Shown here in pieces: positions 54,791 to 62,829 of a DNA stretch of 64,000 nucleotides. The position numbers were made by a program, and so were the translations under genes. Under the pieces are notes generated by a model. That model saw only the letters and a program-made list of their open reading frames with translations. It did not search any database and was not told the DNA's origin. Origin of the DNA: Pectobacterium cacticida (GTDB taxonomy: Bacteria; Pseudomonadota; Gammaproteobacteria; Enterobacterales; Enterobacteriaceae). The stretch is from contig NZ_CP133656.1 in the NCBI RefSeq assembly GCF_036885195.1, positions 2,604,001 to 2,668,000 on the forward strand, written 5' to 3'. Numbering within the stretch: the stretch's first letter is position 1; each line of letters opens with the position of its first letter.

Positions 54791-56071
54791 TCAAATAAAA
54801 TAAGGGATAACCAGATTAATTAATATTACTACCAAAGCACCACCGATTCTATTAGAGATAATAGCAAATGGCATTAAGCTCATACGTTCAGCAGTTGAAA
54901 GCGTGGCCACGGCCCCGCTTCCTCCGACTGTCCCCATTTGCACACCAACCGCAAGCATTGAGTCAATAGGATAAAAATTGAAAAATCGCGCACACAAAAG
55001 AGAGCCAATCATTGAACCTATTACACCCAAGAAGATGATTAAAAAGTTACTTAGGGTAAAGTAAGATGCCAACTGATAAAAATCAAGGGATGATATGCCT
55101 ACTGCAGTAATCAAAACGGGCAAAAAATTACCCACCATAAAACTTTGCCAATATTCACTACACCGACAGATTTGATCATCCAACAGTCCTAAAGCCTTCA
55201 CAAAGACAACCAATATTGCAGACCAAGCAATGAAGTTGAGTTGCGGGACTAAATATTGCAACATGTTACCGACTATTAAAAAAACAGTAGAAACCAGTAA
55301 ACCCGTCCCTAATTTCGTTAAGTTAGTATCCATAGCATGGTTTTCTTTTTCCGATTTTTCGAAAGAAGTTCCATGGTTCTTTATTAGAACACCGTTTCCG
55401 GTTAATTCTGGTTTTGATTTCCCCAAACGATTAAGCAATCCTGAAAAAATAACGCATATCAGGTTTGATATATTCATGAAAACGATAAGTCGCCCTGCGA
55501 AGCTCCCGACAGATTCATTAAAGAATTCGCTGTATATGGTTGGTACAATTACCAGGGCCCCGGCAGAACCACCGGTATAATTTGGCAAACCGACCATAAA
55601 GAGCCCATCCAGTACTGTTTTACCTGTCGCCAGGCATCCCATAAACATAAATATTACTGCGAATAATAAAGAAACAAGAATGCAGGGAAGCAATCTCACA
55701 GTAACTGAAACCAGCATTTTTTGATTCATGCTAAGAATTGATCCAACAATAATAGCGGCAATGAATAAATTCACGGCCCCGGAGGACATAAGACTAGCAA
55801 CATTTCCTTTTAAAAACTCTGGAATTAAACCAAAATAGACCAAAATCGAACCACCGAATAATGGTAGTAGTACAGCCCCCCCCATATAACTCCCAAAGAT
55901 AGGAATTATTTTTCCTATATAAGCAAAAAAACCACCACAAACAAGTAGAAAGGCGATTGTACCTACAATATCTTTATTCAACGTTCCAGTATATGTCGCC
56001 AGTAAGACTACGACTGCAAAAATAATAAAATATTTGGCGGGCATTCCACCAATTTTAATATTGGTAAACAT
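54791..56071 (-). CDS. 2-hydroxycarboxylate transporter (2HCT/CitS family)
   Basis: A sodium- or proton-coupled carrier for citrate, malate, lactate-type acids, or exchange of these. 426 residues with about eleven hydrophobic segments and the two GGxG re-entrant signatures of the family: PNYTGGSAGALVI near residue 165 and GTVGGSGAVATLS near 393. The ending FAIISNRIGGALVVIL is also typical. It lies within the aconitase/LeuB-like gene set, 27 bp from leuC-like. Substrate is inferred from the neighbours: a 2-alkylmalate-like acid. Confidence 0.9.
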   Translation of the reverse strand: MFTNIKIGGMPAKYFIIFAVVVLLATYTGTLNKDIVGTIAFLLVCGGFFAYIGKIIPIFGSYMGGAVLLPLFGGSILVYFGLIPEFLKGNVASLMSSGAVNLFIAAIIVGSILSMNQKMLVSVTVRLLPCILVSLLFAVIFMFMGCLATGKTVLDGLFMVGLPNYTGGSAGALVIVPTIYSEFFNESVGSFAGRLIVFMNISNLICVIFSGLLNRLGKSKPELTGNGVLIKNHGTSFEKSEKENHAMDTNLTKLGTGLLVSTVFLIVGNMLQYLVPQLNFIAWSAILVVFVKALGLLDDQICRCSEYWQSFMVGNFLPVLITAVGISSLDFYQLASYFTLSNFLIIFLGVIGSMIGSLLCARFFNFYPIDSMLAVGVQMGTVGGSGAVATLSTAERMSLMPFAIISNRIGGALVVILINLVIPYFI

Positions 56072-56098
56072 AGGTCGATCCTTTTAACGGCTGCTATT

Positions 56099-57361
56099 TT
56101 AATATTCAGGTAACTCACGGGGATCCGAGATTACCCCAGTTAATGCCGATGCAGCAGCAACAGCCGGTGAACCAAGATAAATCAAAGATTTTTTTGTACC
56201 CATTCGACCAATAAAGTTACGGTTTGCGGTACTTAAAATAATCTCATCGTCAGCCAATAATCCATAGGGCATACCGCAACAAAGAGCACACGCAGGATGA
56301 GATACGACACCCCCGGCTTCAATAAATGTCCTGATATAGCCTTTTTTAATCGCATCCTTGAATACCTGGTTACTGGCTGGCACGACAATGAATTTCAAAT
56401 ACGGTGCGACTTTCTTTCCTTTTAATATACTCGCTGCTACAGCTAAATCTTCCAAGCTACCATTCGTGCATGATCCAAGGTAGACTTCATCAATTTTTTT
56501 ACCAAGTATGTTTTTAATCGCATGCACATTATCTACGCCTTGAGGGCATGAAAGTGATGGCTCAATTTCATCCAAATAATATTCTAACGTTTTTTCATAC
56601 TCAGCATCATCATCAGGTTTAATCCATTTAATATCTTCATAGTCGATATTATAGTAATCAGCAGTTTGTTCATCTGCGATAAATAATGCACATTTGGCAC
56701 CGGCTTCTAATCCCATATTAGCAACGGTGAATCTTGCTGACATGCTTAAGTCTTGAACACCTGATCCAACAAATTCAAGTGACTTATATTAAGCGCCATC
56801 AGCCTTGATATCACCGATAATTTTTTCAATTAAATCTTTTGCATATACGCCTTTTTTGAATCGCCCATGCAATATAACTTTAATTGCAGCCGGTACTTTA
56901 AACCATAATTCACCCGTTGTCAGTGCAGCAGCCATTTCGGCGGTACCAATACCGGTGCAAAAACAGCCAGCCCCACCATATGTTGTGGTATGACTATCAG
57001 TTGCGGTAACAACACAACCAGGCCTAGCATAACGATATTCATGCATCAATGTATGACATATCCCCTCTCCGATATGTAATTTTGATATACCGTATTTTTT
57101 ACTCAGTTCAATACCCGCTCTATAGTGATGTGTATCGTTACCGGGTACTGCGGTAGGTAAGCAGTGATCGAACATAATAGTTACTTTCTCAGGATCATCT
57201 AGTTCCTCAGTTTCCATCTCTTCTAATGCTTCATATAGATACGGAGTGTAAATATCATGTACCATAAACATATCTGGTTTACTAATTACAATGTCACCAA
57301 CGTTCACTTTTTCTAATCCCGCGTTTTTCATCAGGATCTTTTCTACGATTGTGTGTCCCAT
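56099..57361 (-). pseudogene. LeuC-like (isopropylmalate dehydratase large subunit) with in-frame TAA
   Basis: The archaeal-type aconitase large subunit, about 420 codons in one frame. Codon 191 is TAA (56789-56791), between IIGDIKADGA and YKSLEFVGSGVQDLSM. There is no frameshift; the whole C-terminal half stays intact. Fe-S cysteines are present: YLGSCTNGS and HPACALCCGMPYG. Substrate motifs FDHCLPTAVPGND, ATDSHTTTYGGAG and STANRNFIGRMG are kept. Relatives have a polar residue at the TAA. It is a single nonsense mutation, a sequencing error, or readthrough. It starts two bases after leuD-like. Confidence 0.85.
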
Positions 57362-57363
57362 GA

Positions 57364-57882
57364 TTATTTAACCTCTCTATTTTTAAGCATTAAATTTCTC
57401 TTTTTGGTGCTTTCAATTAATCCACCATCCTCAACAATTTTAAATAAATTATCCGGGATTGTTTTAATTGGAAATTCTTTCCCATTCACCCGTACACATT
57501 TATTTATTTCCACTTCACAAACATCACCATCACCACAATAATCCTGAACATCATCGCATTCTATTAATAATAACCCCTTGTTAAATCCATTTCTGAAAAA
57601 AATCCTTGCAAAACTTTTGGCAATAATTATCTTTACACCGTTCGCAGCAATAACTGCTGGGGCTTGTTCTCGTGAAGATCCGCAACCAAAATTTTTCCCA
57701 GCTATAATAATGTCACCGTCTTTTGAATTTTTGGAAAATTCTGGTCTCAATAATTCAAATGCATATTTACTCATTTCTTCTAATGTGGGGATTGTTCCCC
57801 TTCTTCCTGGAATGATAGTATCAGTATCAATATCGTCACCCATCTTCCATATCCTACCTTTAAACTGCTTATCCATTGTCAT
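57364..57882 (-). CDS. LeuD-like (isopropylmalate dehydratase small subunit)
   Basis: The swivel domain partner of LeuC-like, 172 residues as in archaeal-type small subunits. The motifs are complete: DIDTDTIIPGRRG near the start, GKNFGCGSSREQAP in the middle and SFARIFFRNGFNKGLL. In LeuD of leucine synthesis the loop after the first motif reads YL; here it is GRRGTIPT, which suggests a different substrate. Together the subunits would isomerise a 2-hydroxydicarboxylate to its 3-hydroxy isomer. Confidence 0.9.
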   Translation of the reverse strand: MTMDKQFKGRIWKMGDDIDTDTIIPGRRGTIPTLEEMSKYAFELLRPEFSKNSKDGDIIIAGKNFGCGSSREQAPAVIAANGVKIIIAKSFARIFFRNGFNKGLLLIECDDVQDYCGDGDVCEVEINKCVRVNGKEFPIKTIPDNLFKIVEDGGLIESTKKRNLMLKNREVK

Positions 57883-57896
57883 ACCCTCTAGATGTT

Positions 57897-59045
57897 TTAA
57901 ATGTGTTTTGTCAATGCAGCGTTAACTACTGATCTAACGGAGGCTATATATACAGAAGCGTCATCCGAACCCAGACATCCTGAAAAATTATAGCTACCTG
58001 TCGTAATTACTTTTTCCTTTGGACCGACAACCCCGGCTCCATACAGGGTAATATTGCGGTCGCTAGGAGCAAGAATTTGCGCACCAAAATTAATGAAGAT
58101 ATCCAGCAATCCTTCATCCATAGCCTGCAAATAGATTTGACTTGATGCTGGACATATGTTCAATCGGAATCCTAATGCTATTTTTTTATTTTTCATTAAT
58201 TCAGCGGCTAGACGCAAATCCTCAATATAACCACCTGTATATCCGCCTATAAAACCCACATCAAATTCTAAAGAGTTTAGTGCAGTTATTTTTTCGTATT
58301 TAAAGGTAGTGACTTTTTGATCTTCAACAGGTAAAGCAACCACTGGTTCTACTTTATTCAGATCAAAAATAATTTCATCATAGTACTTACCCTCTGGGAT
58401 TTCATTTTCAAGAGAAGTCAATGCGCCCGTTCTTGTTGCCATGCTAAATAATACTTTTTTATCATGTTGAGTAAGTTTTAAAAATGACTCTCCTGTAAAT
58501 TCTAGTGATTTCCCGTCAACTAATTTACTATCAATTTTACCTAACAGATTAATAAAAACATCTATTGCAGATATCCCAACTGGCAACTCTCCCTGAAATT
58601 TAACTAATACTGTTTCAGGAATCTTTAGTTCATACTCTCCTGTTTCAAGTATCTTTAGAAGAGTCTCTGAATTTACCTTAAGACCCAACGCTCCGGATGA
58701 ACCATAAATAGAGTTATGATTCCCGCATGATACAATAATATTGTTTTTCTCAACATAGGATTCCAGCATTACCACATATGTAATGCCTTTTGCCTGAATG
58801 AATTCGACACCATGTTTTTTGGAAAAAGCAACCAGTTTCTGAAAAATAATTGAACTGTCAGAGTTACCTGCTGGGACGTCATGATCTATTACAATGATAG
58901 TTTTTTTATTATTAAAGACATGATCTATGTTGTTAATAACATCAATTGCTTCATGACTGATTCCATCGTTGATTACGGTCCAATCAGGTTTTATTTTTAC
59001 AGACTGTCCGGATTGCCCGTGCAATATTTTTTCTATCTTTGACAT
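57897..59045 (-). CDS. Aconitase-fold protein lacking Fe-S ligands
   Basis: 382 residues collinear with LeuC but altered at nearly every catalytic position. The Cys motif SCTNG reads GGYTGGYIEDL; the paired Cys block CALCCG has become SDRNITLYGAGVV; the substrate Arg region NFIGRMG reads NFSGCLG. DHDVPAGNSD replaces the DH-C/T-P motif and CGNHNSIYGSSGALGL replaces the DSHT/GALG block. The frame is intact and long, so it is probably a functional protein, not a decaying gene. A [4Fe-4S] dehydratase role is unlikely. It follows the LeuB-like gene by 35 bp and precedes leuD-like by 14 bp. Confidence 0.82.
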   Translation of the reverse strand: MSKIEKILHGQSGQSVKIKPDWTVINDGISHEAIDVINNIDHVFNNKKTIIVIDHDVPAGNSDSSIIFQKLVAFSKKHGVEFIQAKGITYVVMLESYVEKNNIIVSCGNHNSIYGSSGALGLKVNSETLLKILETGEYELKIPETVLVKFQGELPVGISAIDVFINLLGKIDSKLVDGKSLEFTGESFLKLTQHDKKVLFSMATRTGALTSLENEIPEGKYYDEIIFDLNKVEPVVALPVEDQKVTTFKYEKITALNSLEFDVGFIGGYTGGYIEDLRLAAELMKNKKIALGFRLNICPASSQIYLQAMDEGLLDIFINFGAQILAPSDRNITLYGAGVVGPKEKVITTGSYNFSGCLGSDDASVYIASVRSVVNAALTKHI

Positions 59046-59080
59046 TATATATTCTCTTCCAGTTAGTTTATTAGAATAAT

Positions 59081-60157
59081 CTAAATATAGTCAGCAATTA
59101 TGTTACCCATTTCTTTTGTTCCAACTAATTGCTTTCCTTGTGTATAAATATCCTGAGTGGCATATCCCTCCTTTAGTGCTCTTTCGACTGCATTTTCAAT
59201 TTTAGAGGCTTCAGACTCTAAATTAAATGAATAACGCAACATCAGGGCCGTGGATAAAATCAATCCTATTGGGTTTGCTATGTTTTTCCCTATTATGCTG
59301 TAATTTGTATTATGTAACTGATTAGGTTCAAACATTCCCTTCTTATTTTTCCCTAGCGTCGCAGCAGGCAAAATACCCAGCGTACCAACCAGGCCTGTTA
59401 GTTCATCCGAAATTATGTCGCCAAAAATATTTGGAGCAACAATGACATCATATTCATGTGCGTTTTTTGTCAGATCCATTGCTCCATTATCGACGAACAT
59501 ATGATTCAATGTGACATTGGGGAATTGTTTGGATTTTTCACTGGTAACTGTTCGCCATAGAAATGAGCTAATTAAGCCATTCGCTTTATCAAAACTGGTA
59601 ACCTTTTTATTTCTTTTTTGTGCTATTTCAAATGCCCACGATGCTGTTTCAGAAATTATGCTTTCATTATAATATTCTTTATCAAATGCTTCTCGACCAT
59701 ATTTTCCGGTTCCGCTGTATTTCTCTGATGGTAAGCTTCCCCCGGTTACATCTCTCACGACGACGATGTTTATTTTTTTTTCTATTATTTCTTTCTTTAG
59801 AGGAGATAAATAACTTAGTTCATCATTCGTGAATATGGGTCTGATATTTACGCTCATCCCAAGTTCACCTCTTAGCCTAAAAAGGACTCTTTCTGGCCTT
59901 TTTTCAATGGGCTGATCTTGCCATTTACTACCACCAATATTTCCTAATAATATAGCGTCACTTTTTTGGCATATTTTAAAATTCTCATCAGTTAATGGCT
60001 CACCATATTTTTCAATAGAAACACCTCCGGCACAGCAATCAGTAAAAACAAACTGGTGATTGCATTTCTTTCCGGTTTTGTCAAGAATTTTTATTGCTTC
60101 CTGCATGATTTCAGGACCTATGCCATCACCAGATATTGTCGCTATATTAAACTTCAT
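59081..60157 (-). CDS. LeuB-like beta-decarboxylating dehydrogenase
   Basis: NAD-dependent oxidative decarboxylation of a 3-hydroxydicarboxylate to a 2-oxoacid. 358 residues. Family marks: IATISGDGIGPEIMQEAIKI, RGELGMSVNIRP, catalytic Lys-Asp region FDKANGL and FGDIISDELTGLVGTLGILP, and NPIGLILSTALMLRYSF. The substrate loop, VRELTGGIYFG in LeuB, reads VRDVTGGSLPSEKYSGTGKY. The side-chain pocket therefore differs, so the substrate is not simply isopropylmalate. It is the first gene of the set, with palindrome and CRP-like site upstream. Confidence 0.9.
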   Translation of the reverse strand: MKFNIATISGDGIGPEIMQEAIKILDKTGKKCNHQFVFTDCCAGGVSIEKYGEPLTDENFKICQKSDAILLGNIGGSKWQDQPIEKRPERVLFRLRGELGMSVNIRPIFTNDELSYLSPLKKEIIEKKINIVVVRDVTGGSLPSEKYSGTGKYGREAFDKEYYNESIISETASWAFEIAQKRNKKVTSFDKANGLISSFLWRTVTSEKSKQFPNVTLNHMFVDNGAMDLTKNAHEYDVIVAPNIFGDIISDELTGLVGTLGILPAATLGKNKKGMFEPNQLHNTNYSIIGKNIANPIGLILSTALMLRYSFNLESEASKIENAVERALKEGYATQDIYTQGKQLVGTKEMGNIIADYI

Positions 60158-60228
60158 TAGGAATCACCCCTTTTTTTGAACAGCGAAGGTAAAGAACTCA
60201 ATTTGATCGCTATCTAATACGTCAGATG

Positions 60229-60246
60229 TAGTACAACGTTGTACTA
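60229..60246. promoter_or_regulatory. 18-bp perfect palindrome, likely LacI-family operator
   Basis: TAGTACAACGTTGTACTA is fully symmetric, with the central CG typical of LacI-family operators. It lies 72-89 bp upstream of the LeuB-like ATG. The LacI-type regulator at 52222-53241 is the obvious candidate. I did not see a second copy near the regulator gene. Confidence 0.75.
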
Positions 60247-60280
60247 TGGCGGCATTCTATGTTTCTACCGTTTAATTATT

Positions 60281-60296
60281 TGAGACATCTATCACA
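60281..60296 (-). promoter_or_regulatory. CRP-like site upstream of the catabolic genes
   Basis: On the minus strand TGTGATAGATGTCTCA matches TGTGA-N6-TCACA at 9 of 10 positions, 34 bp upstream of the palindrome. The position fits catabolite activation of a carbon-use operon. Confidence 0.6.
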
Positions 60297-60920
60297 CTTT
60301 AAGGATCTTTCTTTCGCGATGGCGCCAGATTATTACACTCATGCGCGAGTAACATCATTCAGCATGGTATCGCCCAGAGTCTATACGATACCAATTTGTT
60401 GCCCTTCTCAGCGCCAGTGACGACGATGCTCGCGGTTCGTCTGAATACGCCCTGACGGGAAAATTCACGATCATTCGTCCGTTATATGGCGTCGGTGGCC
60501 TCTGCTTGGCGTACAAAGGTCAAATGCTGCCATTGCGGCAACAGGCGTCCCCATTGAGGAGATACGTGTATAAACTCGCGATACCACTACTGGTAGCCGT
60601 TCTGACCGGATAATCGTCGTATATCGGCAACCATTCCCGCTCTACCTCTTCCTGCTCTTGCTTTTTTGGACCAAGCCCCTACCAACAAGACAGGTGTTCA
60701 GTCTGAACTTCTGAGACGGATTCGGGACGGGGAAGAACAGGCATAAGGTTACGCCTTAGGTATCAGCATAAAAGGACAACCATGAAGTGGCGCACTATTC
60801 TTTTTCTGGAGTGTGTTTCAGCCCTAAGCTCAAAAATGGGCCTCAACATTTTTCGCCATCAGTAGCGTAGGCCCATCAGCTCCGGCTTCCCCGGTATGAG
60901 ATAGCGCGCATTTAGACGAA
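60297..60920. other. Gene-free stretch, probable decayed coding DNA
   Basis: About 620 bp of higher-GC DNA without an intact gene. On the plus strand a frame reads SASDDDARGSSEYALTGKFT and continues to LVAVLTG and a stop, about 60 codons. It lacks a start and a family match, so it may be a relic. It marks the left-hand edge of the AT-rich island against the tRNA-Lys backbone. Confidence 0.5.
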
Positions 60921-60922
60921 AA

Positions 60923-60955
60923 AAAACCGTATCCTGTTGACAGTGATACGGTTTT
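60923..60955 (-). terminator. Terminator of the tRNA-Lys transcript
   Basis: An 11-bp stem AAAACCGTATC/GATACGGTTTT with an 11-nt loop, followed by T8 on the minus strand, 43 bp past the last tRNA-Lys. Confidence 0.85.
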
Positions 60956-60997
60956 CTTCCTTCCCCGGACTCAATAAGACGCCATAGGAAGATAAAT

Positions 60998-61073
60998 TGG
61001 TGGGTCGTGCAGGATTCGAACCTGCGACCAATTGATTAAAAGTCAACTGCTCTACCAACTGAGCTAACGACCC
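60998..61073 (-). tRNA. tRNA-Lys (anticodon UUU), copy 3 in transcription order
   Basis: 76 nt with encoded CCA: acceptor GGGTCGT/ACGACCC, anticodon loop CTTTTAA, T-arm CAGGTTCGAATCCTG. Identical to the next two copies. Confidence 0.98.
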
Positions 61074-61124
61074 GCAATGCGGAATTGCGTAGATATTGAT
61101 GAGTACGACGGCGGCATTTAGAAT

Positions 61125-61200
61125 TGGTGGGTCGTGCAGGATTCGAACCTGCGACCAATTGATTAAAAGTCAACTGCTCTACCAACTGAGCTAACGACCC
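61125..61200 (-). tRNA. tRNA-Lys (anticodon UUU), copy 2
   Basis: Identical in sequence to the flanking copies; repeats with a 127-bp period that includes the spacer. Confidence 0.98.
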
Positions 61201-61251
61201 GCAATGCGGAATTACGTAGATATTGATGAGGATGACGGCGGCATTTAGAAT

Positions 61252-61327
61252 TGGTGGGTCGTGCAGGATTCGAACCTGCGACCAATTGATTAAAAGTCAA
61301 CTGCTCTACCAACTGAGCTAACGACCC
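61252..61327 (-). tRNA. tRNA-Lys (anticodon UUU), copy 1
   Basis: First of the three on the minus strand, 175 bp downstream of cpoB. In E. coli this place has a mixed Lys/Val cluster; only Lys genes are present here. Confidence 0.98.
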
Positions 61328-61502
61328 AATCTCATGCTGCAACTATGTCTTACTATTTGCCCCGGCAACGGCGGCACATATTACTGATTTTAATTTTCGG
61401 CGCAACCTATTTTCTAAAAAAACCGTTTAGTTGCTTACTCTTAAGACATTCAAGCATAAGAATTACACACAATGCACAATTCTTATGCCAGTTCAAAGGG
61501 AA

Positions 61503-62270
61503 TCACGAGGCCGATAAACGTTTTTGTGCTTGCTTGGCACTTTCCGTATTGGGGTACATTTTTACCACCTGTTGATAAACGGCCTTAGCCTTATCTACCT
61601 GGCCTTTCTCCTGCATGATTACCCCAACCTTCAACAATGCCTCAGCGCTTTTTGGCGATTTAGGGTAGTTTTTGACAACATTGGCGAAATAGTATGCTGC
61701 ATCATCCTTTTTCCCCTTGTTGTAATTCAACTGACCAAGCCAATAGTTGGCATTGGGTTGATAAGTAGAATCCGGGTACTTCTTGACGAAAGCCTGAAAC
61801 GCGGTAATTGCCTGATCGTATTGTTTTTTTTCCAATACTAACGCGACAGCGGCATTATAATCAGCATTTACATCTCCGGTACTCGGGGTCACTGCGTTGG
61901 CGGCACCTGCATTACCAGTAGCAGGCGAACTTCCGTCTGCCGCCGGTGCCGCAGAGGACGGTAAACTTAATCCATCGATTTGCTGATAGATCTGCTTCTG
62001 TCGTTCAACGATCTGGTTCAGTTGATACTGATTTTCCTGAATCTGCCCACGGAGGTTATCAATATCACGCTGATTATCAGAAATCTGCTGCTGAAGTTGC
62101 GTTAAAAGCTGGCTGTGAGCGTTAGAGATACGCTCTAATTGAGTGACACGGTTTTCGACCGAACCTGATCCGACACTGCTGATTGGCGCTTGGGCAGTAG
62201 CGGCCCAGGGGGCCGCTACGCCAATCAGCAACGACAGACCCAACAGATGATGTCTGAAGTTACTGCTCAT
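61503..62270 (-). CDS. cpoB: CpoB (YbgF), Tol-associated division coordinator
   Basis: A periplasmic protein that couples peptidoglycan synthesis by PBP1B with Tol-driven outer membrane constriction. 255 residues: a signal peptide ending ATAQA, a trimerising coiled coil (about residues 40-95, with QLLTQLQQQISDNQRDIDNL), a low-complexity Ala/Gly linker, and three TPR units (DYNAAVALVLEKKQYDQAIT ... SKQAQ-like AKQAQKRL end). It lies 9 bp after pal. Confidence 0.95.
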   Translation of the reverse strand: MSSNFRHHLLGLSLLIGVAAPWAATAQAPISSVGSGSVENRVTQLERISNAHSQLLTQLQQQISDNQRDIDNLRGQIQENQYQLNQIVERQKQIYQQIDGLSLPSSAAPAADGSSPATGNAGAANAVTPSTGDVNADYNAAVALVLEKKQYDQAITAFQAFVKKYPDSTYQPNANYWLGQLNYNKGKKDDAAYYFANVVKNYPKSPKSAEALLKVGVIMQEKGQVDKAKAVYQQVVKMYPNTESAKQAQKRLSAS

Positions 62271-62279
62271 GCGATTCTC

Positions 62280-62789
62280 TTAATATACCAAGACGGCACG
62301 ACGGTTTTTGGCATAAGCCGCTTCGTCATGGCCGAGAACGGCGGGTTTCTCTTTACCGTAAGAAACGATAGAGATCTGATCGGAAGACACGCCTTTGCCC
62401 TGCAGATACATCTGTACCGCATTCGCGCGACGTTCACCCAAGGCAATGTTGTACTCCGGCGTACCGCGTTCATCCGCATGACCTTCAATGGTCACTTTGT
62501 AAGACGGGTTGCTACGCAGGAATGCAGCGTGCGCATCCAGCATCTGAGCGAACTCAGAGCTAACATCGTACTTATCGAGGCCGAAGTAAACGATATTGTT
62601 GCGCTGTAGTTCTTGCACCTGCAAACGTGCCTGCTCAGAAGATGACGCATTGCCACCGTCCATCATGCCATTGCTGCCAGCCCCCATGGAAGATTGATCA
62701 TTGTCCGCATTCTTGTTAGAGCTACAAGCGGCCACTGCCAGTACCGGCAGAGCCAACATCAGGCCTTTCAGCACTTTATTGAATTGCAT
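62280..62789 (-). CDS. pal: Peptidoglycan-associated lipoprotein Pal
   Basis: An outer-membrane lipoprotein that binds peptidoglycan and TolB. 169 residues, lipobox VAACSS, a flexible linker, and the OmpA-like domain with NIVYFGLDKYDV, the mDAP-binding region TIEGHADERGTPEYNIALGE (Asp and Arg present) and RRANAVQMYL. It lies 40 bp after tolB and 9 bp before cpoB, the standard tol-pal order. Confidence 0.97.
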   Translation of the reverse strand: MQFNKVLKGLMLALPVLAVAACSSNKNADNDQSSMGAGSNGMMDGGNASSSEQARLQVQELQRNNIVYFGLDKYDVSSEFAQMLDAHAAFLRSNPSYKVTIEGHADERGTPEYNIALGERRANAVQMYLQGKGVSSDQISIVSYGKEKPAVLGHDEAAYAKNRRAVLVY

Positions 62790-62829
62790 TTCTTATGTCC
62801 TTTGACGAGTTTATTGTACATATCTGTAC

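Noticed and set aside
56099..56743. The C-terminal LeuC half as a separate gene starting at 56743
   Set aside because: No ribosome site, and the frame is continuous through one TAA, so it is one interrupted gene.
60297..60920. A gene in the stretch before the tRNA-Lys cluster
   Set aside because: The open frames are short, lack starts and match no family; probably relic DNA.
60998..61327. 127-bp direct repeats as a mobile or CRISPR array
   Set aside because: The conserved part is a full tRNA-Lys with CCA.
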